Shown: positions 6,985-15,841 of the stretch, one piece after another
Position numbering within the stretch: position 1 is the first letter of the stretch
Layout: each line of letters starts with the position of its first letter
Assembly (NCBI RefSeq): GCF_900108245.1
Contig: NZ_FNUY01000001.1
Span: 186,001 to 250,000, forward strand
DNA from: Allobosea lathyri
GTDB lineage: Bacteria > Pseudomonadota > Alphaproteobacteria > Rhizobiales > Beijerinckiaceae
Length of the DNA: 64,000 bases
Direction: 5' to 3'
Notes under the pieces: generated by a model
Databases searched by the model: none
The model's input: only the letters and a program-made list of their open reading frames with translations
What the model was told of the DNA's origin: nothing
Program-made: the position numbers and the translations under genes

Positions 6985-8373
6985 ATGACGATGCTGCAGG
7001 TCGTTCAAGCCTTCGATCGCGCACCGATCGCCGAGATCGAAACCGATGGCGAGGCTGCACTCGAAGCGAAGCTTCAGGCGGCCGAGCGCGTGTTTCGCGA
7101 TCGCGACCATTGGCTGAAACCCTATGAACGCATCGCCGTGCTGCGCCGGCTCGCCGGGCTGCTCGAAGCGCGGCGCGATCATTTCGCGATGCAGATCGCG
7201 CGTGAGGGCGGCAAGCCGCTAACCGACGCCATCGTCGAGACCACCCGCGCCATTGATGGCGTCCACAATGCCGCCGACGAGCTGCGCAATTTCGCCGGTC
7301 GCGAAATCCCGATGGGGCTCTCAGCGGCGGCTGCCAACCGCTGGGCCTTCACCACCCGGGAGCCGATCGGCATCGTCGCGGCGATTTCCGCCTTCAACCA
7401 CCCGCTGAACCTGATCGTGCATCAGGTCGCGCCGGCAATCGCTGTGGGCTGCCCGGTCATCATCAAGCCGGCGGGCACGACGCCGCTGTCATGCCGGGAT
7501 TTCGTCGCGCTCGTTCAGGAGGCCGGCCTGCCCGAGGGCTGGTGCCAGACCTTCATTCCCGAAAGCACCGAACTCGCCGAGAAACTGGCGACAGACTGGC
7601 GCATCGGCTTTCTCAGTTTCATCGGGTCGGCGAAGGTCGGCTGGTATCTGCACAGCAAGCTGGCCCATGGCGCGCGCTCGGCGCTGGAGCATGGCGGAGC
7701 AGCACCGGCCATCGTCGACCGCAGCGCCGATCTCGGCAAGATCATCGAGCCGATCGTGAAGGGCGGCTACTACCATGCCGGGCAGGTCTGCGTGTCCACC
7801 CAGCGCCTTTTCGTTCACGACGACATCGCCGACAACTTCACGCAGGCTCTCGTCGCGCGCGTTGCCAAGCTGCGTGTTGGCGACCCCACCCTGGCCGATA
7901 CCGAGGTCGGCCCTCTGATCCACCCGCGCGAGGCCGACAGGATCGCGAGTTGGGTCGGCGAGGCCGTGAGCGGTGGTGCCCGGCTCGCCATCGGCGGCGG
8001 ACGCATCTCGCAGACGATGCTGGAGCCGACCGTGCTGCTCGACCCTTCGCCCGAAGCGAAGGTGTCCCAGCTTGAGGTCTTCGGGCCGGTGATCTGCGTC
8101 TACCGCTACGCGAAGCTGGACGAGGCGATCGCACAGGCGAACTCGCTCCCGGTCGCTTTTCAGGCCAGCGTCTTCGCGCAGGATATCGACATCGCCATGC
8201 GCGCCGCCAACCGGCTCGATGCCTCCGCCGTCATGATCAATGATCCGACGGCGTTCCGGACCGACTGGATGCCCTTCGCGGGCAGGCGCGAATCCGGCTA
8301 CGGCATCGGCGGCATCCCCTACACCATGCGCGAGATGGCGCAGGAGAAGATGATCCTGATGGCGCGGCCCTGA
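6985..8373 (+). CDS. NAD(P)-dependent aldehyde dehydrogenase
   Basis: This 462-residue aldehyde dehydrogenase has the cofactor-binding stretch REPIGIVAAISAFNHPLNLIVHQVAPAIAVGCPVIIKPA, the general base E235 in SALEHGG and the nucleophile C269 in HAGQVCVSTQR. The usual LELGG is LEHGG here, a change next to the catalytic glutamate. It oxidises an aldehyde to an acid or acyl-CoA; chain length fits succinate-semialdehyde or lactaldehyde-type members. It starts 9 bp after the acetolactate-synthase-like gene, so the aldehyde made or consumed by that enzyme is the most likely substrate. Confidence 0.9.
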   Translation: MTMLQVVQAFDRAPIAEIETDGEAALEAKLQAAERVFRDRDHWLKPYERIAVLRRLAGLLEARRDHFAMQIAREGGKPLTDAIVETTRAIDGVHNAADELRNFAGREIPMGLSAAAANRWAFTTREPIGIVAAISAFNHPLNLIVHQVAPAIAVGCPVIIKPAGTTPLSCRDFVALVQEAGLPEGWCQTFIPESTELAEKLATDWRIGFLSFIGSAKVGWYLHSKLAHGARSALEHGGAAPAIVDRSADLGKIIEPIVKGGYYHAGQVCVSTQRLFVHDDIADNFTQALVARVAKLRVGDPTLADTEVGPLIHPREADRIASWVGEAVSGGARLAIGGGRISQTMLEPTVLLDPSPEAKVSQLEVFGPVICVYRYAKLDEAIAQANSLPVAFQASVFAQDIDIAMRAANRLDASAVMINDPTAFRTDWMPFAGRRESGYGIGGIPYTMREMAQEKMILMARP

Positions 8374-8395
8374 TGCGCGCGGAGATCGCTGCGTT

Positions 8396-9040
8396 TCAGT
8401 ACGCGACGATCAGGTCGTAGACGCCGCGTTCCAGAACGTCGCCGCCGAGAGCGCCTCCAATCTCTTGGAGCGCGGTTCGCAGCCCCGCGCTGTCCGTCCC
8501 GCTCGCCAAGGCGATGCGATGGGGCTGCGATGCCGGGTCGGCGGGAAAAGCGGGATGAGGGGGCGTCTCCAGCAATCTGCCGACCCGCAGCGAGACGATG
8601 CCGGAATTGCCTATGAGCTCTGCAAGGGATGCGAGATCGGCGGCTTCGTTCCCCGACGGGGCCGCCCAGCGCAGGATGCCGAGATGGCGGCCGCAGCCGG
8701 TGCCGAACCGCGCCAGTTCGCCATAGACGAAGCGCTGGAAGGCGCCCATATGCGGGCGCATCTGCCGGGAGGTTGGCGTCGGGTTGGCGAGAAGGTGCAG
8801 GTACTCCGCGGTCTCCAGCGCTTGGGGACCTTCGAGATCGTAGAGGGTCAGGTAATGCTGGTCGTCGCCGCGATCCTGCACGAAGCGGCGTCCGGCCATG
8901 AAACCCGGCATCGTCAGGCGTTCGGGCACGTGTTCGAAGGTATGCCAGGCCTCGTATGCGGCCCGCATCGCCGGATCGACCGTGTTGGCGATGGCGAGGA
9001 ACGCCGTCCCCCACCCGTTCGCGGCGCTATCGGAATTCAT
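8396..9040 (-). CDS. Hypothetical protein of dimeric alpha-beta-barrel type (DUF4286-like)
   Basis: The 214-residue protein has AYEAWHTFEHVPERLTMPGFMAGRRFV, then YLTLYDLEGPQALETAEYLHLLANPTP, the layout of small ferredoxin-like (ABM/EthD/DUF4286) proteins in which an N-terminal strand and the H.PER...PGF motif recur; a second such half is weaker. Members act as small isomerases, monooxygenases or ligand-binding proteins; none is assigned here. ATG 9040 overlaps the stop of the alcohol dehydrogenase gene (ATGA), so the two are translationally coupled. Confidence 0.7.
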   Translation of the reverse strand: MNSDSAANGWGTAFLAIANTVDPAMRAAYEAWHTFEHVPERLTMPGFMAGRRFVQDRGDDQHYLTLYDLEGPQALETAEYLHLLANPTPTSRQMRPHMGAFQRFVYGELARFGTGCGRHLGILRWAAPSGNEAADLASLAELIGNSGIVSLRVGRLLETPPHPAFPADPASQPHRIALASGTDSAGLRTALQEIGGALGGDVLERGVYDLIVAY

Positions 9041-10071
9041 GGCCGCAACATGATCTTGGAGGCGGAGCGGCTCTTGGCCCTGGCGAAGGCGTCGAGCGCC
9101 TCGGTGAGGGGAACCTCCTCCGTCACCATCTTCGACACGCGCTCGGAGTTGTCCGCGAGATAGGCGAGCACGCGCGGCCATGTCGCCAGCGGCGCGCGAT
9201 AGCTGCCGCGTATCTGCTGGTGGCGGCGAACCAGCGCCGTCAGATCGACCGTTGCCGGCTTTGGATGGATGCCGCAGATCGTCAGGACGCCGCGCAAAGC
9301 GAGCAGATCAAGCGCCTCGCCGACAAGTGTCGGTACGCCTGCCGCTTCTATGATCGCATCATAGCTCAAAGGGAGTCCGGCGCGAACAAGCCCCTCGCGC
9401 AGCGAACCGCCGCCGGTGTCGACGACATCCGCGAAGCCCATCGCGCGCAAAGTGGTCAGCCGGGCGGCATCGTCACGTCCGGCGATGACGACGCGTGCTG
9501 CGCCGGCGGCTTCCGCGAAGAGCGCCGCACCCTGGCCGATTGTGCCCGGCCCGATGATCAGGACGGTGTCGCCGGGGTTCACGCCGGCGGTGTCGACCGC
9601 TTCCGCCGAGACCGTCATGGGCTCGGTCAGTGCGGCCAGGCCATCGGCCAAGGCGTCGGGCACCGGCACGCAATTCTCGGCCGGCACCACGGCCAGCGCC
9701 GCAAAGCCGCCATCGCGCATGATGCCGATGCCGCGCCGAGTCACGCAGTCTTCCGCTCGCCCGTTGCGGCAGCGCTCGCACCTCCCGCAGACGACGGAAG
9801 GCCTGATCACGACCCGGTCGCCCGTTCGGATGGTCGAGACGCCTTCGCCCAGCTGCGTGACCGTGCCCATGAACTCATGCCCGAGCGTCACGGGCATTAC
9901 CTCCGTCATCGCGGCATAACCCGCCGTCCAGTCGGCGACATGGAGATCGGTGCCGCAGATGCCGGCCATGCCGACCTTGACGATGACCTCGCCGGGCGGC
10001 GGTGCCCCCGGCTCCGGGACATCGCACAAGGCAAGGCCGGCTTCAGGCGCGAGTTTCCGCAGCGCAAGCAT
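9037..10071 (-). CDS. Zinc-containing medium-chain alcohol/polyol dehydrogenase
   Basis: The 344-residue MDR enzyme has catalytic-zinc ligands C39 (ICGTD), H65-E66 (GHEF) and E150, structural-zinc cysteines C95, C98, C101 and C109 (VCGRCERCRNGRAEDC) and the NAD(P) fold motif GPGTIG at 174-179. This is the threonine-dehydrogenase/butanediol-dehydrogenase/sorbitol-dehydrogenase branch: NAD(P)-linked oxidation of a secondary alcohol. It sits between an orphan Bug receptor and the small DUF4286-like gene. Because an acetolactate-synthase-like gene is close by, an acetoin/butanediol link is tempting but unproven, as the two units are convergent. Confidence 0.9.
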   Translation of the reverse strand: MLALRKLAPEAGLALCDVPEPGAPPPGEVIVKVGMAGICGTDLHVADWTAGYAAMTEVMPVTLGHEFMGTVTQLGEGVSTIRTGDRVVIRPSVVCGRCERCRNGRAEDCVTRRGIGIMRDGGFAALAVVPAENCVPVPDALADGLAALTEPMTVSAEAVDTAGVNPGDTVLIIGPGTIGQGAALFAEAAGAARVVIAGRDDAARLTTLRAMGFADVVDTGGGSLREGLVRAGLPLSYDAIIEAAGVPTLVGEALDLLALRGVLTICGIHPKPATVDLTALVRRHQQIRGSYRAPLATWPRVLAYLADNSERVSKMVTEEVPLTEALDAFARAKSRSASKIMLRP

Positions 10072-10089
10072 CGTGCGTTCTCCCGCCCG

Positions 10090-11097
10090 CTACTCGGCCT
10101 TGATGCCGGCGGCCTTGATCACGCCGGCCCAGGTCTCGGCATCCTTGGCCATGAAGGCGGCAAGGCTTTCGGGCGTGCCCGGCGCGGGCTCGGCGCCGAT
10201 CTCGATCAGCCTTGCGGCAACCGCCGGCCGGGCCAAGGCCGCGTTGACGGCTGCGTTCAGAACCTGGACCACGGCTGCAGGCGTTCCCTTCGGCGCAACC
10301 AGGGCGACCCAGGCGGAAAGGTCGTAGCCGGCATAACCCTGTTCGGCCACAGTCGGCACGTCCGGCAGCAGGCTGGTTCGTTTCGCCGTCGTCACGGCCA
10401 GCGCGCGCAGCGTGCCGCCCTTGACCTGTCCGGACGCTCCGGCCAGCGTCGAGAACATCACATCGATATTGCCGCTGATCGTGTCGGTGAGGGCAGGGGC
10501 CTCGCCGCGATAGGCGACATGCTGGACCTTGGCCCCGGAGAGCAGCCCAAAGAACTCTCCGGCCAGATGCGCCACCGTATTGGCGCCGCCCGACCCGAAG
10601 GTGATCGGATCGCCACGGGTTTTGCCGAGCGCTTCGAGCTCCTTCATCGTCTTGACCGGTAGCTTAAGTCCCGCGGAGACGACGAAGGGCAGGGTAGCGA
10701 TCATCGCAACCGGCACGAGATCGCTCTTCCAGTCGAAGGGCAGGTTGCTGCGCAGGGCGGGGTTGATCACCATCGTCGTCGGCGCGGCGAGCAGGGTGTA
10801 GCCGTCCGGCTCGGCCTTCGCGACGGCCTGCGAGCCCAGGACCGTTCCGGCGCCGCCACGGTTCTCGATGACGAAACGCTGCTTGATGATGTCGCCGGCG
10901 GCTTCCGCCACCACGCGCGTAACGACATCGACGCCGCCGCCTGCAGCGAAGGGAACGATCAGCTGGATCGCACGGGTCGGAAAGGACTGCGCGAGAACGG
11001 GACGGGCCGCACCCGTGGCGAGCAGAGCCAGCGCTGCGCCCATTGCCTGCCGGCGCGACAGGACTGCGGAGGATTCACCGCGACCATCATTCAGCAT
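10090..11097 (-). CDS. Orphan Bug/TctC-family periplasmic solute receptor
   Basis: The 335-residue protein has an N-terminal SRRQAMGAALALL signal (twin-arginine-like, cleavage near residue 36) followed by SFPTRAIQLIVPFAAGGGVDVV, the Bug-family ligand loop with AGGGVD in place of AGGGTD. Bug proteins bind carboxylates or small amides. No tctB or tctA gene accompanies it, which is common in organisms with many Bug proteins; it may use a remote membrane pair or act as a sensor. First gene of a three-gene minus-strand unit with the alcohol dehydrogenase (18 bp gap). Confidence 0.88.
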   Translation of the reverse strand: MLNDGRGESSAVLSRRQAMGAALALLATGAARPVLAQSFPTRAIQLIVPFAAGGGVDVVTRVVAEAAGDIIKQRFVIENRGGAGTVLGSQAVAKAEPDGYTLLAAPTTMVINPALRSNLPFDWKSDLVPVAMIATLPFVVSAGLKLPVKTMKELEALGKTRGDPITFGSGGANTVAHLAGEFFGLLSGAKVQHVAYRGEAPALTDTISGNIDVMFSTLAGASGQVKGGTLRALAVTTAKRTSLLPDVPTVAEQGYAGYDLSAWVALVAPKGTPAAVVQVLNAAVNAALARPAVAARLIEIGAEPAPGTPESLAAFMAKDAETWAGVIKAAGIKAE

Positions 11098-11138
11098 TCT
11101 TCATCCTCCCGGATCGTCTTCGTCATTCTTGCTTCAGC

Positions 11139-11243
11139 CTACAGCATCGGACCGAATATCCGGCCCGATGCTGTAGACCTTTGATTTCGCATCGGCTTCT
11201 TCCGAAAACCGCATTCCACTTTTCGGGCCGATACTCTAGGGAG
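11139..11243. repeat. Dispersed palindromic repeat (CTACAGCATCGG type)
   Basis: CTACAGCATCGG (11139-11150) and CCGATGCTGTAG (11165-11176) are perfect 12-bp arms; pairing extends inward to 16 bp with one mismatch. A second part carries CCGAAAA and TTTTCGG arms at about 11210-11228. The element fills the gap between the LysR gene and the Bug operon. I know the same sequence type as an abundant intergenic repeat in Hyphomicrobiales; the copy number here is not testable from one window. Confidence 0.7.
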
Positions 11244-11298
11244 CCACCGATCGGGAGCTGCCACAAGCGCGGCTTTTGCCGCAATCCATAGCGTGAGG

Positions 11299-12201
11299 CT
11301 ATACTCCGGCCCCGAGAATCTGGGCCTGAAGCCGCAGCGCCGTCTCGAAGCGCTGGATCAGGCGGCTTCGCGCCCGCTCGATCTGCCGGTGCAGATAGAC
11401 CTCGTAGAGCGGCGGATGATCGAGCCGCCGTACCGAGACTTTCGTGCGGTCGGCGGCCAGGGCGCTGAACGCATCGACGATCGCAATGCCGATTCCCGCC
11501 TCCGCCAGCCCGATCGCGGTTTCGGCGAAGCGCACGACATGGGTCCGTTGCGGTGTGATGTTGCCGGCGCGCAGGACCGCGTCGACCGCGACGCCATGCA
11601 CCGATTGCGGCTCGAACACGATGATCGGCCGCCCGGCCAGGGCAACTGGCGCGATCGGCCCCGTCTCGGTCGCGAACCAGCCCGGCGGGGCGACCGCCAT
11701 GACCGCGGCGCGAGCCACCGGAACGCTGCGAACGCCGGCATGCAGGATGGAAAACAGGGTGACGGCGCATTCGCCCTGTCCGGACAGAAGATAGTCCATG
11801 ACCTGGCTGACAGAGAGAATGTCGACATGCAGGCTGAGGCTGGGATGTTCCTTCAGCAGGTCGGCGGCCGCTTGCGGGACCAGCACCCGCCCGACGCTCG
11901 GCGAGGCGCCAAGGCGCAGCGAGCCGCCATCGGCCTGTGCAAGGCGCAGGGCACGCGCCAGCGCTCCTTCCAGCTGCTCGAAGGCCAGAGCGACCTCGCC
12001 TTGCAAACGGTGAGCTTCGGCTGTCGGCACCAACCTGCCGCCATGCCGGTCGAACAAAGCGAGGGCACAGACATCCTCGATGCGCCGAATCGTCTTGGTG
12101 ACGGTCGGCTGGGCGATGCCCAGTTCCCGGGCCGCGCCGACCACGGTGCGGCAGCGCATCAGCGCCCGGAAGACTTCGATCTGGCGCAGCGTGAGCAGCA
12201 T
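11299..12201 (-). CDS. LysR-family transcriptional regulator
   Basis: The 300-residue protein starts MLLTLRQIEVFRALMRCRTV and has the LysR helix-turn-helix GAARELGIAQPTVTKTIRRIED (about 22-43), then a two-lobe substrate-binding domain (about 90-295). ATG 12201 is chosen because it gives the standard LysR N-terminus. It lies in the same direction as the Bug-receptor/alcohol-dehydrogenase unit downstream and is a likely regulator of it, although LysR genes are more often divergent from their targets. Upstream 26 bp is the RpiR gene, same strand. Confidence 0.9.
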   Translation of the reverse strand: MLLTLRQIEVFRALMRCRTVVGAARELGIAQPTVTKTIRRIEDVCALALFDRHGGRLVPTAEAHRLQGEVALAFEQLEGALARALRLAQADGGSLRLGASPSVGRVLVPQAAADLLKEHPSLSLHVDILSVSQVMDYLLSGQGECAVTLFSILHAGVRSVPVARAAVMAVAPPGWFATETGPIAPVALAGRPIIVFEPQSVHGVAVDAVLRAGNITPQRTHVVRFAETAIGLAEAGIGIAIVDAFSALAADRTKVSVRRLDHPPLYEVYLHRQIERARSRLIQRFETALRLQAQILGAGV

Positions 12202-12226
12202 GGCGGCGCCTCCTCTTCGCGCGGTT

Positions 12227-13099
12227 TCAGTGGTGGAACGTCCATAGCAGGCTCTCGCTGAGACTCTGCAGGGCCTCGACCGCATCGGGCCGTTCGCGGG
12301 CCAGCGTGGTGATCAGCGCGTCCGCCACGGCAAAGGCTGCCGTCGGCGAGTTGGGCAGGAAGCGATTGCGCGCCGGGGCGAACAGGGTCATGTCGGCAAT
12401 GGCCGCCAGAGGCGACGAAGGTGCATCCGTGATCGCCAGCAGCGGCGCGCCGCGCTTCCTGGCGAAATTGCCGAGGTCCAGCGTCGTGCGGGAATAGCGC
12501 GGCATCGAGATCGCGACGACGAGGTCGTCCGGACTCGCAGACAGCATGTGGCGGATCGCTCGCTCCGGCCCGCCGCGCGAGGCGGCGAAGACCACATCGG
12601 CTTCGAGATAGAGCGCCAGCCCGTCTTCGAGAAAGGCCGCGATGTGATGGCTTGCTCCCGAACCGACGATGAAGATGCGGCGCGCCTTGAGCAGCGCGGC
12701 AACGGCGCGGTTCACGGTCTCTTCGTCCATCATGGACAGGGCGTCGTCGAGATTGGCGGCCTCGTCCTTCAGCGCGATCGTCATCGTCGAGAAGACCGAA
12801 CCGGCGACAGCCCGTGCGCCGGCAAAGCTCTCGACCGGCGCCATCGCGAATTTCAGTGCGGCCGATAGCGAGACACGAAAATCGCCATAGCTGCGATAGC
12901 CGAGCGCGCGGACGAAACGCGTCACCGTCGCAGTCGAGGTGCCGCTTTTCGCCGCGAGCCCCTCGATCGTCATCGTTGCCGTATCCAGCGGATTTTGCAG
13001 AACGAAATCAGCCGCTTTGCGATGGCCGTTGCTGAGCGAGGGGTAAACCCGGGCAATGCGGTTCGCCAGATCCGTCGTCGGCTTCAAGGCGCGGGACAT
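12227..13099 (-). CDS. RpiR-family (MurR/HexR-type) transcriptional regulator
   Basis: The 290-residue protein has the N-terminal RpiR helix-turn-helix (IEGLAAKSGTSTATVTRFVR then ALGYRSYGDFR, about 47-78) and a C-terminal sugar-isomerase (SIS) domain (RIFIVGSGASHHIA, about 135-150, through 260) that normally binds a phosphosugar or related effector. ATG 13099 gives a standard start; an upstream in-frame start would add 22 residues. The gene is divergent from the Dpp-type ABC operon 100 bp away and is its most likely regulator. This RpiR/peptide-transporter pairing is common in rhizobia and often concerns amino-sugar or opine-like compounds. Confidence 0.9.
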   Translation of the reverse strand: MSRALKPTTDLANRIARVYPSLSNGHRKAADFVLQNPLDTATMTIEGLAAKSGTSTATVTRFVRALGYRSYGDFRVSLSAALKFAMAPVESFAGARAVAGSVFSTMTIALKDEAANLDDALSMMDEETVNRAVAALLKARRIFIVGSGASHHIAAFLEDGLALYLEADVVFAASRGGPERAIRHMLSASPDDLVVAISMPRYSRTTLDLGNFARKRGAPLLAITDAPSSPLAAIADMTLFAPARNRFLPNSPTAAFAVADALITTLARERPDAVEALQSLSESLLWTFHH

Positions 13100-13198
13100 A
13101 GCTCTCCTGCTGATTGACGTCGGATTATTTTCATGTTTGCTAGCCCGCGAAAACAAAGCTGTCAAAAATCATGACTGCTGGGGAACGGAGAAAAACCG

Positions 13199-14812
13199 AT
13201 GCGTCATCGCGCGCTGCTCACCATTCTGCTTGGCGCCAGCCTGCTGAGCGCTCCTGCCTGGGCGCAAAGCCTGCGCATCGCGCTCGCATCCGAGCCGACG
13301 GCCGTCGATCCCCACTATCATGACCTGACGCCCAACAACGCGCTCGCCGCCCATATCTTCGACAGCCTCGTTCGCCAGGACGAGATGCAGAAGCTGCATC
13401 CGGGCCTTGCCAAGTCCTGGGAGAACGACGGCAAGAATCGCTGGACCTTCAAGCTGCGCGAGGGTGTCACCTTCTCGAACGGCAAGCCGTTTACCGCGGA
13501 AGACGTGATCTTCACCTTCTGCCGCACGCTGAAGAACGAGACCAAGGTCTCCGACTCCTTCGCCGACATCACCGGTAATTTCGCCTCTGTCGAGGCGCCC
13601 GATGCCCACACGCTGGTGATCAACACCAGCAATCCAGAGCCGCTGATGCCGAATCTGCTTTCGGCGCTCGGCATTCTCTCAGCCTCGACCGTCGAGCATG
13701 GCGCGATCAGCTACGACGTTCCCAAGAACTGCGGCGTGACCGGTCCCTGGCCCACAGTGAACGGCTTCAATGACGGCAGCCTCGCGATCGGGACCGGCCC
13801 CTACAAGCTGAAATCCTATGTGCGCGGCTCGGCGATCGAGCTCGAGCGCAATGCCAGCTACTGGGGTCCGGCCGAACCTTGGGCAACCGTGCGCCTGCTG
13901 CCTGTGACCAATGCCGGCCCGCGCCTCGCCGGGCTGCTCGCCGGCGATTACGATGTGATCGAGAACCCTGCGGCGCGCGACCTCGGCCGCATCAAGGACG
14001 ACAAGCGCTTCGGCCATGTCATCACGCCCTCGACCCGCGTGATGTACTTCCAGCTCGACGTCGCCCGCGACCAGAGCCCGTTCGTCAAATCCGAGGACGG
14101 CAAGAACCCGCTCAAGGATGCGCGCGTCCGCAAGGCGATGTCGCTCGCCATCGACCGTGATGCCATCGTCAAGCGCATCATGGATGGCGCGGCCGAGCCG
14201 GCCTACCAGTTCCTGCCGACCGGCATGTTCGGCACGCTGCCGAACCCGCCGAAACTGGCCTATGACCCCGCCGCAGCCAAGAAGCTGATGGCAGAGGCCG
14301 GCTATGCCAAGGGCTTCCAGCTGACGCTCTCGGCGACCAATGACCGCTACATCAACGACAGCCAGATCACCCAGGCCGTCGCGCAGTACCTGACCCAGAT
14401 CGGCATCAAGACCGAGGTCGATGCGATGACGCGCGCGATCTATTTCCCGCGCCGCGCCAAGAAGGAATTCAGCGTCGCGCTCGGCGGCTGGGGTTCGGGC
14501 ACCGGCGAGGCCGCGTCCTTCCTGCGCCAGTGGCCGCCGACCCCCAACGACGCCAAGACGCTGGGCGGCTCCAATTATGGCGGCTACAAGAACGACGAGT
14601 TCGACAAGGTGATCCGCGCTGCGGTGACGACGCTGGACGATGCCAAGCGGGCGGAGCTCCTCCAGGAAGCCGCCAAGCTGGTGCTCGCCGACGGTGCCTT
14701 CATTCCCCTGCACTTCGAGAGCGGCATCTGGGCCTTCAAGTCCAATCTCACTGTTACCGGCCGCGCCGACCAGTACATGCTGGCGATGTCGGTCAAGCCG
14801 GTGGCCAACTAA
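13199..14812 (+). CDS. ABC transporter substrate-binding protein, family 5 (Dpp/Opp/Nik type)
   Basis: The 537-residue periplasmic protein has a signal peptide (MRHRALLTILLGASLLSAPAWA) followed by QSLRIALASEPTAVDPHYHD, the usual family-5 N-terminus, and contains the signature LAKSWENDGKNRWTFKLREG and later KAMSLAIDRDAIVKRI. It delivers a peptide, glycoside or other oligomer to the permeases encoded next. Purine-rich GGAACGGAGAAA precedes the ATG. First gene of a six-gene operon under a divergent RpiR regulator; unlike other receptor genes here it is not followed by a clear hairpin. Confidence 0.93.
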   Translation: MRHRALLTILLGASLLSAPAWAQSLRIALASEPTAVDPHYHDLTPNNALAAHIFDSLVRQDEMQKLHPGLAKSWENDGKNRWTFKLREGVTFSNGKPFTAEDVIFTFCRTLKNETKVSDSFADITGNFASVEAPDAHTLVINTSNPEPLMPNLLSALGILSASTVEHGAISYDVPKNCGVTGPWPTVNGFNDGSLAIGTGPYKLKSYVRGSAIELERNASYWGPAEPWATVRLLPVTNAGPRLAGLLAGDYDVIENPAARDLGRIKDDKRFGHVITPSTRVMYFQLDVARDQSPFVKSEDGKNPLKDARVRKAMSLAIDRDAIVKRIMDGAAEPAYQFLPTGMFGTLPNPPKLAYDPAAAKKLMAEAGYAKGFQLTLSATNDRYINDSQITQAVAQYLTQIGIKTEVDAMTRAIYFPRRAKKEFSVALGGWGSGTGEAASFLRQWPPTPNDAKTLGGSNYGGYKNDEFDKVIRAAVTTLDDAKRAELLQEAAKLVLADGAFIPLHFESGIWAFKSNLTVTGRADQYMLAMSVKPVAN

Positions 14813-14863
14813 GTACGCCCTTAAGCTAAACGTCACCTCCGCGTAGCAGATCGAATCCACGCA

Positions 14864-15841
14864 ATGACCGCCTATATTTTGCAGCGGCTGATTCAGAGCG
14901 TCCTCGTTCTGCTCGCGGTCTCGGTCGTGGTCTTCTTTGCCGTCTATGGCATTGGCGACCCGATCGAGCTCCTGGTGTCGCCACAGGTCAGCCAGGCCGA
15001 GCGCCTGGCGCTGATCAAGCGCCTCGGCCTCGACCTGCCGGTCTGGCAGCAATATCTCACCTTCATGGGCAATGCCCTGAAGGGCGATCTCGGGCGCTCC
15101 TTCGTGCATGGCGTCTCGGCGATCGAGCTCATCCTGGCGCGCGCGCCGGCGACCTTCGAGCTGGTGCTGCTGGCGATGTCGATGGCGATCGCGGTCGGCG
15201 TGCCGCTGGGTCTTCTCGCCGGGCTCGATCCCGAGAGCCGTCCGTCCCGGATCATCATGGCCGGCACGGTGCTGGGTTACTCCCTCCCGAGCTTCTGGAA
15301 GGGCATGATGCTGATCCTGCTCTTCGCAGTTCTGCTGGGCTGGCTGCCGACGGCCGGGCGCGGCGAAACGGTCACTGTGCTCGGCATCCAGACCAGCCTG
15401 TTCACGTTGGACGGGCTGCGACATCTCATTCTGCCGGCGCTGAACCTGGCCATTCCCATTCTCGCGCTGGTCATCCGCCTCGTCGCGGCCGGAGCCGCCG
15501 AGGCCATGACGCAGGATTATGTGAAATATGCCCGCGCCAAGGGCGTGCGTGCCAAGCGCATCATCGGCCGCCATGTCCTGCGCAACATCCTGATCCCGGT
15601 GGTCACCGTGCTCGGCATCGAGTTCGGCAGCCTCGTCGCCTTTTCGACCATCACCGAGACGGTCTTTGCCTGGCCGGGCATGGGCAAGCTGCTGATCGAC
15701 TCCGTCTATCAGCTCGATCGTCCGGTCGTGGTCGCCTATGTGCTGCTCGCGACGCTGCTCTTCGTCACCGTCAATTTCCTCGTCGACATCCTCTACGCCG
15801 CGCTCGATCCGCGCGTTAAACTGACCGGAGAGATGGCGTGA
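14864..15841 (+). CDS. ABC transporter permease, DppB family
   Basis: The 325-residue inner-membrane protein begins MTAYILQRLIQSVLVLLAVS and has six membrane segments with the binding-protein-dependent permease loop EAMTQDYVKYARAKGVRAKRIIGRHVLRN that docks to the ATPases. This matches DppB/OppB in length and layout. Its stop overlaps the start of the next permease (ATGA). Confidence 0.93.
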   Translation: MTAYILQRLIQSVLVLLAVSVVVFFAVYGIGDPIELLVSPQVSQAERLALIKRLGLDLPVWQQYLTFMGNALKGDLGRSFVHGVSAIELILARAPATFELVLLAMSMAIAVGVPLGLLAGLDPESRPSRIIMAGTVLGYSLPSFWKGMMLILLFAVLLGWLPTAGRGETVTVLGIQTSLFTLDGLRHLILPALNLAIPILALVIRLVAAGAAEAMTQDYVKYARAKGVRAKRIIGRHVLRNILIPVVTVLGIEFGSLVAFSTITETVFAWPGMGKLLIDSVYQLDRPVVVAYVLLATLLFVTVNFLVDILYAALDPRVKLTGEMA

